In this document: piece after piece, positions 1 through 11,660 of the stretch
Position numbering within the stretch: the first letter of the stretch is position 1
Layout: every line of letters begins with the position of its first letter
Assembly: GCA_000697455.1 (NCBI GenBank)
Contig: JNET01033771.1
Coordinates: 1-34,077, forward strand
Length of the DNA stretch: 34,077 nt
Direction of reading: 5' to 3'
Source of the DNA: Basidiobolus heterosporus B8920
Taxonomy: Eukaryota > Basidiobolomycota > Basidiobolomycetes > Basidiobolales > Basidiobolaceae
Position numbers and translations under genes: made by a program
The notes under the pieces: generated by a model
Databases searched by the model: none
What the model saw: only the letters and a program-made list of their open reading frames with translations
Told to the model about the DNA's origin: nothing

Positions 1-240
1 AAATAAAAATATTTGAATGCATAACGCAGGAATACCGCTATATGAATGTGACGGGATGGCACCGTAATAATAAAATTAATAGACTTACGGCTGCTGGATA
101 AATACCGCATGAATACCGTCATAAAACCGTCAAAAAACCAGCAGCTCACCTGATAATTAACAACTAGCCGGTGACCTAACGATTTTATGGCGGGATCACA
201 CAAATTAGATCCAGATCAGATCCGGATCTGACGAAATTAA
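1..240. other. Left-edge non-coding stretch, CpG-containing
   Basis: No gene is visible. Unlike the next 4.2 kb, this stretch contains many CpG dinucleotides. The hexamer ATACCG recurs (around 33, 103 and 113). GCTGCTGG at 90-97 faces its inverse CCAGCAGC at 138-145. A perfect 16-bp palindrome, TCAGATCCGGATCTGA, lies at 216-231. It may be the end of another repeat family, but the window cuts it and I cannot name it. Confidence 0.5.
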
Positions 241-369
241 TTTTCATAGGGTTCATCACAGTTAGGTAATAAAGATGTAGGTTAGTACCAATAATAATAA
301 AAGAATATAGAAATTGCCTGAAGGAATTGTAAGTGCTTTGAGAATCAGTTCTTAATACTACAACAGCCC

Positions 370-1835
370 TTGATTGGACAAATGAAGTCAGCCCAAGAAA
401 AAGACTCTTATGCCCTTGGACTCAAGTCTCAGCTTCTGTTAGTTTCCTCAGCTACTACTAAGAACTTCCATGTGGTAGAACATATCTTCTACCATCACAA
501 CCAAGACAATATTCCCAGCAGATATTCAACTTTTAATCCTGATATCACAGCATGACTCTACTGTTGCCAGCCATATTGGTACTGCCAAATCAATTAATGC
601 TATCAAAAGAGATTTCTGGTGGGTTAAGCTGATATCCTCTGTCTAGTCTTATATCAAGTGTGGTGACCTTTGCAACCAAGCTAAATCCTCTAGCCACCAT
701 CCATATGGCCTACTCCAGCCTTTGCTCATCTCTAGTTACCAGTGGTAATCTATTTTTATGGACTTCATCACTGACCTGCCTTTGTCCAATAACTTTGGCA
801 CAATCTTAGCTGTAGTAAATTGGCCCACCAAGATGGCCCACTTAATCCCTTATACCAAGAACATCACAGTTCAAGAAACTGCTCAGCTATAAACAAGAAT
901 GTATTGTGTTCACATGGTATCCCATGGATATCATCTCTGGTAGAGGGCTCTAGTATGCCTCCAACTTCTTGAAGCATTTCATGAAGTACCTAGGTGTTAA
1001 GGTCAAGCTATCTACTGCTTTCCACCCTCATACAGATGGCCAAGCAGAACCAGTTAACCAAATTCTTGAACAATGTCTCCAATGCTTCATTAGTGACCAA
1101 TAAGACAATTGGGAAGAGTTATTACTGTGTGTCAAGCTCTCCTATAATAATGTCACACACTCTGCTACCAACAAGACTCCTTTCTAAGCAAGCTCCGGAA
1201 GAAACCCTCAGTTTGATGTTCAGTGACTTGGTTATCCCATGAGCCCTCTTACTGCCAAGCATGCTTGCATACTTCAAGGCCTGACAACAACTTTGATCCA
1301 TGCCCTGGCATAAGGTCAAGAAGCCTACCAAGAATTCTCCAAACTGAAATAGAAAACTCCACCAAGACCTCCAGAAAGGAAGCCTAGTTTGGCTAATCTG
1401 AAGAAATATATCTACCAAGAGGCCTTGTGATAAGCTTGACTATCAAAAGCTTGAGCTCTTCATGATTCTGAAGATACAGGGACCTGTTGTCTATCAATTG
1501 GAACTTCCAGAGAATATGGAGATATATGACACATTTCATGTATCTCTGCTAGAACCATATGATGAAAATACTTGGTCTCATTGGAAACCTCCTGCCCCTC
1601 GTGTTGTTGAAGTTGAGAACTTCACTGAATCTGAAGTCAAGCACATCCTTGGCTCCAAGTATATTGGAAAGAAACTACATTACCTCATAGATTGCAAAGG
1701 TTTTTCCCAAACAACCAAACTTGGGAACTTGGTTGCAACTTGTCCAATAGTGAAGATCTGATAAATATTTTTCACAATAAGTATCCTGGAAAACCCCTAC
1801 GTAGAAAGTAAGCCATCCTTGCAAGAGGAGAATAG
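370..1835 (+). mobile_element. Degenerate Ty3/gypsy chromovirus pol 3' end (integrase + chromodomain)
   Basis: This is the relic of the last third of a Ty3/gypsy (Metaviridae-type) pol gene. From about 547 one frame reads an integrase zinc-finger region (HDST...SHIG, RDFWW) and then the core landmark MDFITDLP near 757-780. The core continues with TKMAHLIP, a DIIS-type segment near 925 and the HTDGQAEPVN segment near 1030, which carries the third acidic residue. From 1462 a 99-codon frame carries the end-of-integrase motif (FHVSLLEPY) followed by a chromodomain-like stretch (ESEVKHILGSKY...YLIDCKGF), which marks a chromovirus. A polypurine tract (1821-1835) sits just before the LTR. Several in-frame stops and frame changes break it, and the second catalytic aspartate reads as glycine. 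It is non-functional. Reverse transcriptase and Gag are not recognisable upstream within the window. Confidence 0.88.
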
Positions 1836-2330
1836 TGTTATGATCTCATGACAGTACTGCCAAGAAACATACATTCCTTATATAACCTCATGCATCATTT
1901 ATAAGCCCAGATCTTTTAGCCATTAGCTGTCCCAGCCCCAAGATGCCTACCCTTGCCAAGTCCAGGTCATTGCCATGCATGGTAATAATGTTACACAAGG
2001 TTTCTTATTTAGAATCCTGATCTCACATCCTAATCCTCAAGTCCCTATATAGAAATCTCAATGTTTCACCAATATTACATGGATTAGTCATCCTGGACAT
2101 GGTTTCTCCATTTGGTTTAGTATTACCCCATTGCTTGTTAATAATTTTCTTGGCATTTAGCCTCAGAAAAGTCTATATAGTACTATCCCCCCATGTGTAT
2201 TCCTCAGTCTGATAAACACAGGTTATCAATAAATATTCCTGCCAGATTCCAGTTCATGTCCTTGCCTTGTTAGTCTACACCTATGTCATTCCTGCCTTGT
2301 CTTCTCTCTTCCCTTGGTATGTTCATAACA
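1836..2330 (+). repeat. 3' LTR of the chromovirus relic
   Basis: The sequence begins TGTTATGA directly after a purine-rich tract at 1821-1835 and ends TTCATAACA, so the ends form a short inverted repeat with TG...CA termini as expected for an LTR (495 bp). Inside are a TATA-like box (TATATA, 2174-2179) and an AATAAA signal (2228-2233), spaced as in an LTR U3/R arrangement. No CpG is seen inside it. The 5' partner LTR is not visible in the window. Boundaries were read by eye. Confidence 0.75.
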
Positions 2331-2337
2331 GGTATAG

Positions 2338-2555
2338 AAACCTGATTACTTATTGGTTATTCTCTTGGCATTTAGTCTCAGAGAAGTACATAGGGTACAA
2401 TCTCTTCTTATGTTTTCCTCATTCTGATAAACACAAGTCATCAATTAACATTCCTACTACATTTCTGTTCTTGTCCTTGCCTTGTTAGTATTCACTTAAG
2501 TCATTCCTACCTTGTCTTTCATAGTCTCTTCTCTTCCTTTGGTATGTTCATAACA
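2338..2555 (+). repeat. Second, 5'-truncated LTR copy of the same family
   Basis: This segment repeats the last part (about 2135-2330) of the preceding LTR with many differences. The shared order is CTTGGCATTTAG, CTCAG, CTGATAAACACA, TGTCCTTGCCTTGTTAG, and the terminal TTGGTATGTTCATAACA ending at 2555. The first part of the LTR is missing. Immediately after the terminal CA, the minus strand reads a different element's integrase, so 2555/2556 looks like an insertion junction. Confidence 0.7.
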
Positions 2556-4050
2556 TTGCGGATATCTCTTTTGGTAATGAAGGCACGTGTGAATAGACTT
2601 CCTGATATCTGAGTAGAATATTTGCAAGGAGTAACCAAGTAACACTTTAGATTGAGTTGTTGCTATTCCTTTGTGTCCTCCCACTTAAGACACATTTAGT
2701 TGTTATATGACTTCTTATTGTTTTTTGGGAGAATGTGTTTATCTTCTAGAAGCTCAATTCTTGCTCTTCCCATTCAGAGTGTTGATAATTAGGCTGTATT
2801 TCAATGCTCTCTTTTTGATGTAGTACTCTCAGAATTGATGCTGAAATGTAGAGATTTTTAAGATAGTTGTGCATGTTGGAATTATTGTCTGATGGTGTTT
2901 ACTTGAGATGAAATCCAAGGCTTCTGTGTTGCAAGAATAGATCAATTTCTTCATCATCTGTTAATTTTGGTTGAAAAACTTGCTATCTTGCAGTTGCACC
3001 TGGTCCTTTGTGATTGACCCCTGGAATAAGTTCAAGTTCAAGATCTAATATCTGAATATATGATATGCTTGTGGCCAATGTGGGATCACAGATAACATCA
3101 AGTGTCTTCATATGTGCTGCTCAGGTTTTGCATCATCGTCAAATGTAAATTATACTCCTACCTAATGGGGCTCAAGTTGCTTAAGAACCTAGAAAGCTAC
3201 CAAAACTTTGTTCTTGATTAAAAGGTGGTGATGTTCATTTCCATATAATAGCTTGCTAAGATACTTACATGGTTATTCTCTTTTGTCTCCAGCAATTGGT
3301 AGAGAAATTCCCATGAGTCATGTTCCCAAAGTGTTCTCACTAATAAGTTCAGATTATTGGAATGGTACATTGTTATGTAGCAAGGCAGTTAAACCTCTAC
3401 AATATGGGCATAGCATGGATTCCATACTCTGGATAGTCCTGTAAGTCCTAAGAACTCCCTGATATGCTATAAACAAACAGGGCTTTTTGATACCTCCATT
3501 CCCTTTGTTCAGTGATAGCTGCTAGCCTGTCATATCACATGTTGTCCCATATCCTTCAATGGAGGTCCTAGTCATTCATATATCCTTGTTAAATAAATGA
3601 CAAGATGCTTTTCAATACTGAGTTGATTACCTATAAATGCAGTAGTTGGCTCTTGAATTGGTTAGCTTGCTTACATTGTCAAGTGTTGAGTCTTGTTGAG
3701 TTTTGTTGAGTTAAAGATATGTTGCTTGTCTGAGTTTCAAGTCTGAGTGTGAGTTTTCTAAATGCATTGATATGATCAGTTACTTGCTCTGTTGTCTGAG
3801 TAGCAGTTTTCTTTGTATTAGATATAGACTTGCTCTGGGATAATCCTAGTTGTGAAGTAATAAAGTCCATATCCAACAGTCCAATAGTATGCTTGAGTAC
3901 TATAGTTTTGACTTCTTTGTAAGTGCTTATTGCTGAGAGAGATTGCCTGATAAATTTTTGTATATCTGCTGGAAGGTTCATTATAAAGTAGATCCTGTTA
4001 AAGTGCTCTGAAGATGTGATAGCTTGATGAATATGGTCTACCTTTTGCTT
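2556..4050 (-). mobile_element. Degenerate minus-strand Ty3/gypsy relic (Gag?-RNase H-integrase zinc finger)
   Basis: Read on the minus strand, 2684 to about 2556 gives an integrase HHCC-type zinc-finger remnant (GGHKGIATTQSK...YSDIRKSIHTCLHYQKRYP); its second zinc cysteine reads as tyrosine. Upstream on that strand, about 3060-2985, comes a typical RNase H tail (LDLELELIPGVNHK...GATAR), with looser RNase H-like text near 3235-3120. Further upstream, 4030-3679 holds a roughly 100-codon frame (HFNRIYFIMNLPADIQKFIRQ...) that resembles a capsid/Gag segment; this last call is weak. The order Gag, RNase H, integrase fits a single minus-strand element with most of the reverse transcriptase gone. 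It has many stops and almost no CpG. Confidence 0.6.
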
Positions 4051-4440
4051 GTAGAGTTATAGATGTCTTTCCAAGGATAGAGTTAAATTGTGAAGCAAAC
4101 CCTTAGACTAAGAAAGAGATAAGTATGTCAGAACAGCTCAGGACTGGATTTATATATATCTGGCTTAATGGGAGTGTTAAGGCTACCCTTACAGAATTGT
4201 ATAGTAATACTTTCATGGAACAGATTATCATGGCTTCTACACAAATGTGTTCTGATCTATTAGAAAATACATCAAATTTGAGGGTATTATTAGCTGAAGT
4301 ACTGGCTATTCTAAGCAAAAGTAATACTCATAGGTACTGTTGGATGGTGTCTGTTGGGCAACTTGTTTGAATATGTTAGATGAGGTTATATTTTCTTGGG
4401 TGATAAATACTGGTAAAATACATAGGCAGGAGTTAGCAAG

Positions 4441-5258
4441 TTTCGAAATAATGTTGGACTTGACATGAAACACATAAGTAAGATGATTCTAGAAGTTTGA
4501 TATTTGCATCATTGAGAATAGGTGCAATTCAATGATCAGCATAGGCTAGGGGCTTCTAATCATGGTACCACCACTACGCAAATAAATACTATGACTGTGT
4601 ATAATTATGGGGATTAACTGCCAAGTGATTTATGAGAGTATTGAGTGGTTTACACATGCGGTTTGGATTAGAGAAGCTTCATATGCAAGTATGAAATAAA
4701 GTGAAAACTATTGTTTAGGGCTTGCGGATTTTTCTTTGAGGGCAATAGTTTGGTAGATAATATGAATGCATTCATTCCACTGTATATTTTAATTAAGGTA
4801 CAATTACAAAGCGACATTCAAGTAGCACATGTACAAAATAAGGAGTTTGGGCCATTTACTTTCATACCAATCACAGTAAACCAAATCAGTTCCATTTGTA
4901 TGCTTAACTTCGGTTTGATATCAAGGATTTGATATATGGGCAATTAAGAGAGCACCTCACTATTGGCCAAACGCAATTAGTGTATTGGTATACCCGACTT
5001 CGCTAACCCCTTCTGACCCCGCATAGTGTATGCTTTAATAGTGGCCCATCGTGAACCTAGGTATTCTCGCTTCTCTATCTAGAGCCTGACTCAACTGAAG
5101 TACACATTCTATCCATTAACAGGCAACTCCTGTATCTGTATAGTACCACTTTAATTCCTTTGAAATATACGCTTCTTTAACTTACTTTAATCTTCAGTAA
5201 GCTATTTCTTTCTCTCTAGAAAGTTACTTTAACTCAACTAAACTATTGTCTAGAACTA
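4441..5258 (+). other. Intergenic region and 5' leader of the coiled-coil gene
   Basis: No gene is seen. CpG reappears from about 4440 and becomes normal after 4740, marking the end of the decayed retroelement block. The last 150 bp before the start codon at 5259 are rich in pyrimidines with CTTTAA/TTAACT runs, as in fungal 5' leaders. No clear TATA box was identified. Confidence 0.4.
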
Positions 5259-8200
5259 ATGGATACTCTAGCAGTTGAACCACCTACGCCATGCCCAACC
5301 ACGACTAGGGCTGAGTTTGAAGCTTCTCAAGCTGAATTGCAAGGGTCCGAATTTAAGGAAAACGAGCTCGAAGGTGCTCAAAAGCCCCAAATTATCAACG
5401 AAAAGGAGCCTCAAGCTGAAGTTAACGCTGATTCGTTGGCGTTGGAAAGTAAAGATCAGTCTAATGGGAACCAGACTCCGGATGGCTTATCAGAACCTAA
5501 CTCAGAAAACCAAGAGCCTCCCTCGACGGAAGTTGAAAACACCTCTAGGCCTTCTTCTAGAGCTTCGTCAAGACTTTCTTCACCTTCTACTAACTCAGTG
5601 AAAAAACCTGTGGACCCTTCTAAAAGACGTTCTATGCCCCCGGCGGCTACAAAAACTCAGACCTCTACGAAGGTAAAACGTGAATCCATGGGTGCTGTAA
5701 AGCCCTTATCGTCAACCGTTCGTTCTCCCACTTTGAGTAAACCGGTTGCCAAGCCTGGTACTCCCTCCGCAAACAAGACGACTACAGCAACCACTAAATC
5801 TACCACCCCCATCTCCCGAGCATCAACTACTTCAAGTAGACCTGGTATAACCACTACTACTGGTAGTAAAGGGGTTGTTAGACCTGTTACTCCAGCAACA
5901 AAGTCACCTACTTTAGCCAAAAGCTCCTTAACCCATAAAACACCAACCACTTCTGCTACGAGACCTGTCACTCGTACTGGAAGCACAACTTCACCCGCAA
6001 CTTCCTCAGTTAAAAAAGCTCCAGTACCTTCTGCATCGTCCCTTAGCTCCGCCAGAAGTCGAGTGGCGGATCGAGTTGCTGCTTTTGAGAAAAAACCAAC
6101 CTCCGCGCCACGAAGCGGGATCAGTTCCGGAAAATTGTCTACCGAATTGGAAGAACTACGCCAGAAATACGATGAAGTCAGCAAAACCCTTTCCGAAAAA
6201 GAGGAGCTTCTTCAGAGTCGTGAAGTTGAACTACAATCACTCAGGGAGAAACTTGAAAATAGCACAGACACGGATTCCAATGCCAATATCACTGCCACAC
6301 CAGATTTGTCACAGGAAGCAGCATCCAAGCAGGATATTGAGTCCATTCAGAATGAATATACCACAAAAATGGAAACTCTGAAGCAAGAGCATACGACTGA
6401 ATTGGATTCTTTGGCTAAGAGCCGGGATGAAGCCATTTTGGCTAAAGAAAATGAGATTGTTACTTTATCTCAAGAAATTCAAAATCTCAAATCAGAATTG
6501 GACACTATACGAGAGGAGCACTCGCAAGCCCTTCAGGAGTTAAAGGACCAACATGAGAAAGAAATCCTTGCTTTGAAGGATGCTCATCAAGAAGATATTG
6601 AGTCTTTGAAGCAGAGTAGAAGTGCGGAAGATAAAGGGGCACTTGAACAGCACCAAGCTGAATTCAAGGCAGCTCAAGAACGATTTGACGCGGAGCTAGT
6701 TGCTCTGAAAGAATCACACTCTCAAGAGTTGGAAGGGATCAAGACTCATCATGAAGAGGGGATCACCTCCATGAAAGAGAAATACAAGAACGACGTTCAA
6801 ACACTTGAGGAAGAAATTGAAAAGATCAAGTCTAAGCATATTGAGGAGCTTCAACAGTTAAGAGAGCAACTTGAGAGTCAAATTTCCAGCAGTGATCTTG
6901 AACAACGAGATTCCCTTATTGAGGAATTGAAATCGAACTTGGAGACTTTAAAACAGCAGCATGTTCAAGAGTTGGCAGAGCTTCGTAACACTCATGAACT
7001 TGAAACATCGGAAAGGCTTCATGAGCATCAATCTCAAGCTTTAGAAGAACTGAACAGTCAACTAGGGAACCTAAGAAGTCGGCACAGTCAGGAAATTGAG
7101 GAACTAAGTCGCACCCACAAAGCTGAGACCGACACGTTAAAAGCCCAACATGATGACGAGGTCGGTGCTGCTGAAAATAAGCTACAGTTAGCAATCGAGG
7201 AGCATCAAGAAACAATCCAAAGTCTCAAGTTAGCGCATGAAGCTCAGCTCAAAGAGTTGGAAGAAAAACAGAATGACCACGAAAGATCCTTGACCAACAT
7301 GGAAGAAGTGGAGCAAGCTCATACTAATGAGATTGCTAGGTTGAGTGAAATTCATCAATTGGAGGTCTCGAAGCTCACCAGCGAGCTTGAGGAGCTGAAA
7401 GCCTCACAAATCCACGAATTGGAGTCTACCAAAACTTTGCAGAGTAACGAAATAGACTCTCTTAAGATGGCCCATGATGCAGCCGTCGAAAAGCTGAATT
7501 CCGATATTGATTCACTCAAAGCTGAGCATGCCCAAGAATTAGAGAGCATTCGGTCAGAACATGAAAAAGTTCTCGGTTCAGCCCAGACTTCAATTGAAAA
7601 GTTGACTAGTCAAATAGAAGATAATATCAAGGAGTTGGACACTCTCAAGGCATCTAACAATGAAGAGCTTCGACAATTACGTGAAGCTCATGCCTCGGAG
7701 ATTCAAAAATTGGAACAAGACCTTGAGACTCTAAAAGATTCCCAGCAGGAAGATGCAGCTGATGTGGACCTAGAATACCTTAAGGGTTTACCGGAGGAAT
7801 TAGAGAAACTCAAGTTGAAGCATACTGAGGAAGTTCGTGCCCTTCAGGAGCAACACCACAAAGAAATGGATCTCCTCCGTGAAGAACAACAATCTTCTCT
7901 TGCTGATGTGGGCGCCGAAAAGACGCAACTTCTTGAGCAATTCGAGGCTAAATCTTCAGAATTGGAAACACTGAAGGTTGAGCACTTGAATGAAGCTCAA
8001 GCTACACAAGACAAGCATAAGGATGAGATTGAGCTTATCACTGCTGAATTGGAATCCCTAAAGAGTTCAATCACCGCACGTGAGCACGACCAAGACAGTA
8101 AACAATCAGAGATCGTAGCTTTAACAGCAAAACTAGAAGAGCTAGAAAGTCAGCACTCGGAGGAGCTTGAGGCACTTCGTAATTCGCATGCAAAGGAAGT

Positions 8201-10840
8201 AGCGCCTATGCAGCAGATGCAAACGTCCGAACTAGAATCTTTGAAGTCGACTCACCAATCTGAGTTAGAATCTCTGAAGGAAGATCATAACCAAGAAGTG
8301 CTTCAATTAAGTGAGAAATTGAAGGAACTTGAGAGCTCCAAGTCAGTCGGAGAGCAAGAGCGGGAGTCAGCTGAGGCCGAGATCAACAGGCTGACAACTT
8401 TGCTAGAATCTGCCAAGACTCAGAGCGCAACGGAGTTGAAAGAGCTACGTACATCTCATCAAGATTCGTTATCAGCAATCCTTTTGGAAAAAGATCAACT
8501 TTCGGAAAAGTTAGATGCCATTACTCTCGAGCTCAGTAAAGTTCAAGATCTGCATCAGGAACAGTTGGCTGACCTTCAAAAGGACCATCAGGATGAGCTT
8601 CAAAAGCTATCGGGCGAATTGGAGTTGGTTAAGAGTGCAGAAGTAACGAACCGTAATGTACATGACTCTTACGACGTTGAGGTACAGCGACTAACTTCTG
8701 AGATGAACCAGTTGAAGGAGAAGCATGCCGAAGAGTTGGAAGAATGCAATGAAAACTATCGTACCTCTCTTGAGGAGCTTCAAAGTGAGAAGAGTGAGAT
8801 GGTTAAACAGGCCGAGCAACGTAGTGTTGAGCTGAATTCCATTAAGGATGATTATGAGGATCAAATCGAAGCCCTTCGTCGATCACATCAAACTGAGGTA
8901 GAAACTCTCACAGAGGAGTTAGAATCATTCAAAGCTGCACGGCATGAGGATGATCAGGCCAAAGGTGTGGAGATAGAAATACTAACAACTCAACTCAATG
9001 AGAAGCATGCAGGTGAGGTTGAAGCACTTCATGCGGAACATCAAGCTACTTTAGCAACTATCGAAGGACAACAAAGGGAATTGTTGCAAAGTAACGAGGA
9101 ACTTACTGCGAAAATGGCATCCTTGGAAAGTTGCCATGAAAAAGAATTGGCTACTTTGAAAGACGAATTAGAATCTCTTCAAGGAAAGTCCCTTCAGCAA
9201 GACGAACTTGAAAGCGAAATGGCTCGAATCAACGAGGAACTGAAAGATGTTAAAGCGCAGCATATGGAGGAGGTTGCTGAAGTACGTAAGCAATACGAGG
9301 AGTCTATTGTCAAGCTTGAACTTGAAAACGAAGAACTTGCACGTAAAGTGCAACTTGGCGATGCCGAAATCGCGTCTCTTATTAGTTCTCACGAAGACAA
9401 AATTCGAAGCTTGAATGAAAGCTACACTAGCGAAATAACTTTGTTGAAGGAGGAACTAGAAGGGGCCAGAAATGAGCTATCCAAGGCTCTTGACGAACGT
9501 GAAACAAATATGGAGGAAATTACCTCGCTCAACACTGAAATGCATTCTCTTCGAGCTCAACATGAATCTTCATTGAAAGAGTACGAAGAGCATGCTGTAG
9601 ATGCCGAACGCTCTCTTCAGGTAATTGTGATTGAATCGAGATTCTCAGAAGTATTATTCACTTTTTTAATATGTCTAGGTTAAAATTGATGGTTCAGTAG
9701 CACAGGCTCTGGAAGATCTTCAAGCTAAGCACGAGAAAGAACTTGAGAAGCTACAAGAGGATCATCTTGTGGAACTTCAAAAGGTGAATTCTATTATGGA
9801 GGAATCTATGTCCAAGACTGCTGAATTAGACCGAGTTCAGCAAGAATTGCAAATGCTTCGTCAAAGCAATATTTCAGAGCTTGAGTCTATGGAAATCAAG
9901 CATGCTAACGAGATGAGAGAAGCAAGTGAAACGTTTGAGGGACAGTTAAGTGGCAAGCTCAACGAATTGGAGACTCTAACCTCCTCCATATCAAGTTTAG
10001 AGGAAAGTAAACTTTCTTTACAGAAAGAAGTCGAGGTATTTGCATTAACTGAACGTAAAAAAGGCTTTATATAGCTCAAACTTACAGTGTTTGCTTCTAG
10101 GAGGTTAAGACTTTGATGGTGAATCTCTCTGAGAAACACGAACTTGAATTAGAACAGGTTCGTTCCGTTCACTCGACAGAAATCTTCGCCAAAGAAGAGG
10201 AGATTTCTAGAATCAAGGCTAGTTTCCAAAAAGAAATGACGGTAAATTCGGGTGACCCTATTTGACTAGTGTATCACGACTAATACGCTTCTATTAGACT
10301 GCCACTAAATCGATTGAACAAGAACTGAATGACCAGTTGGAGAAGACTCAAAAAGCTCTTGAAGAAGAACGTATAGCACATTCTTCTATTAAAGAGCAAT
10401 TTTCTAGCTTTACTGAAACGCAGAAACAGCTCGATGCCCTAACTGAGAAGCACAAGATTGATTTGCACAACATAGAAACACACTACGCTAATCAGCTTGA
10501 AAGTAAAGACAATGAGATCTCAGACATGAAGCAGAAGCTCAATAGCTTAACCGATCTTCAGAAGCAAGAATTGGAACAATTAAAGAAGAGATATGAGGAT
10601 GATTTATCGGCTCTCGAAACCATACAGAGACGGGAGTCTGAGGAAAGTGAGCGACTATTGCGTAGTGAAGGAAGCAAACTCAAGGCCAACAATGAAAACC
10701 TAGAAATCCAAATTGCCCATCAAAAGCACGAAATAGTCGAACTCAATCAAACCGTTGAAAGTCTTCGTGACGAAAATAGCCAGATGATCAAGCTGATCAA
10801 CCAGCTACAGGAAGAGATGCATAAGATGATGTCTCGTTGA
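5259..10840 (+). CDS. Very long coiled-coil protein with a basic S/T/P-rich N-terminus
   Basis: Four exons in frame: 5259-9620, 9679-10035, 10101-10241, 10298-10840, all introns in phase 0 with GT...AG ends, giving 1800 residues. Residues 1 to about 290 are low complexity, rich in Ser, Thr, Pro, Lys and Ala, and look disordered and basic, as in microtubule- or actin-binding tails. From about residue 292 to the C-terminus the chain is almost continuous coiled coil. Much of it follows an 11-residue pattern with a recurring histidine (for example HVQELAELRNT then H; HTEEVRALQEQ then H). No CAP-Gly, motor, kinase or membrane segment is visible. It could be a cytoskeletal, cell-end or Golgi tether; CLIP-170-like and M-protein-repeat-like proteins share the look, but I do not recognise an orthologue. 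The start is the first ATG of the open frame. Confidence 0.85.
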
Positions 10841-11660
10841 ATCGATGCTCCGACCAATGCCAACGGTTTGGTTCGGTCCTCAACATCAATACAAGCTACC
10901 GCCTCTGCCCCTGCCCCTGCCCCTGTCCCTGCCTCTACCCCTACCCAGTCATTTGGACTCTGTCAATCGCTATTTACATTCAACTTCTTTGGGAGAAAAT
11001 GAAGGCTTTACCCCCAATTATTCTTTGTATAATCCCACCATAGCTCGTATTGTTACCAAGCCTTAATATCTTACTATCATTAAATCAGCATCTTAGTGAA
11101 TGTTCACCTTGACCATCATTTGGCGTAGTCAGGCCTAAAACTAGTAGTTAGAGTCCAGTAGTCTAGCTGCAGAAAATGAATCTTGCATCCATCGCGCTTG
11201 GATAAAGCTTTACACCTGCATAGGAGGATCTTACTTCACATTGGTAAGATTAACGTAATGCGTCTCAGTTACTTCCTACATCATGTCAAACACAGTAATT
11301 GGCCGTAAGATGTATCTTACAAATAACCCAACATTTGCCAAAGACTCAAACGATGCAGTTTCAACCACTCCAATTGGAATCGGTTACAAACATGAGAATG
11401 TCTAAGGAACGTGGTTTATGGCGTGGTTTATATGGCCAGCCACGAGCACCATTTAACCCCTTCTTTGTCAATCAAAGAAAAGCTACGTTCTCCCTTGTAC
11501 CAACCTTTTCACCTTTGTCTCTTTGCAACCGCACTCCTACTGCTTGACCGTGATAACCACCATTACCTTAACTTCTACAACCATTCCTCGGAAATCTAGA
11601 ATTAGAGTCCACGAGTAGTTACCTTGGTAGTAACCTCGTCTATCATACCGCCGCCAGCGT
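10841..11660 (+). other. Intergenic region between coiled-coil gene and RhoGAP
   Basis: No convincing gene. Near 10890-10940 there is a pyrimidine-rich hexamer-like tract (CCCTGC repeated, drifting to CCCTAC) just after the coiled-coil stop codon. Short open frames at 11299-11599 have no recognisable product. The final 120 bp before 11661 probably hold the RhoGAP leader. Confidence 0.4.

Noticed and set aside
5657-6184. 175-codon frame antisense to the coiled-coil gene
   Set aside because: A shadow of the Ser/Thr/Pro-rich N-terminus; Val/Leu-rich text with no signature.
11299-11599. Short plus-strand frames before the RhoGAP gene
   Set aside because: The overlapping frames have no domain. 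An upstream RhoGAP exon was considered, but no clean splice pair joins them to 11661.
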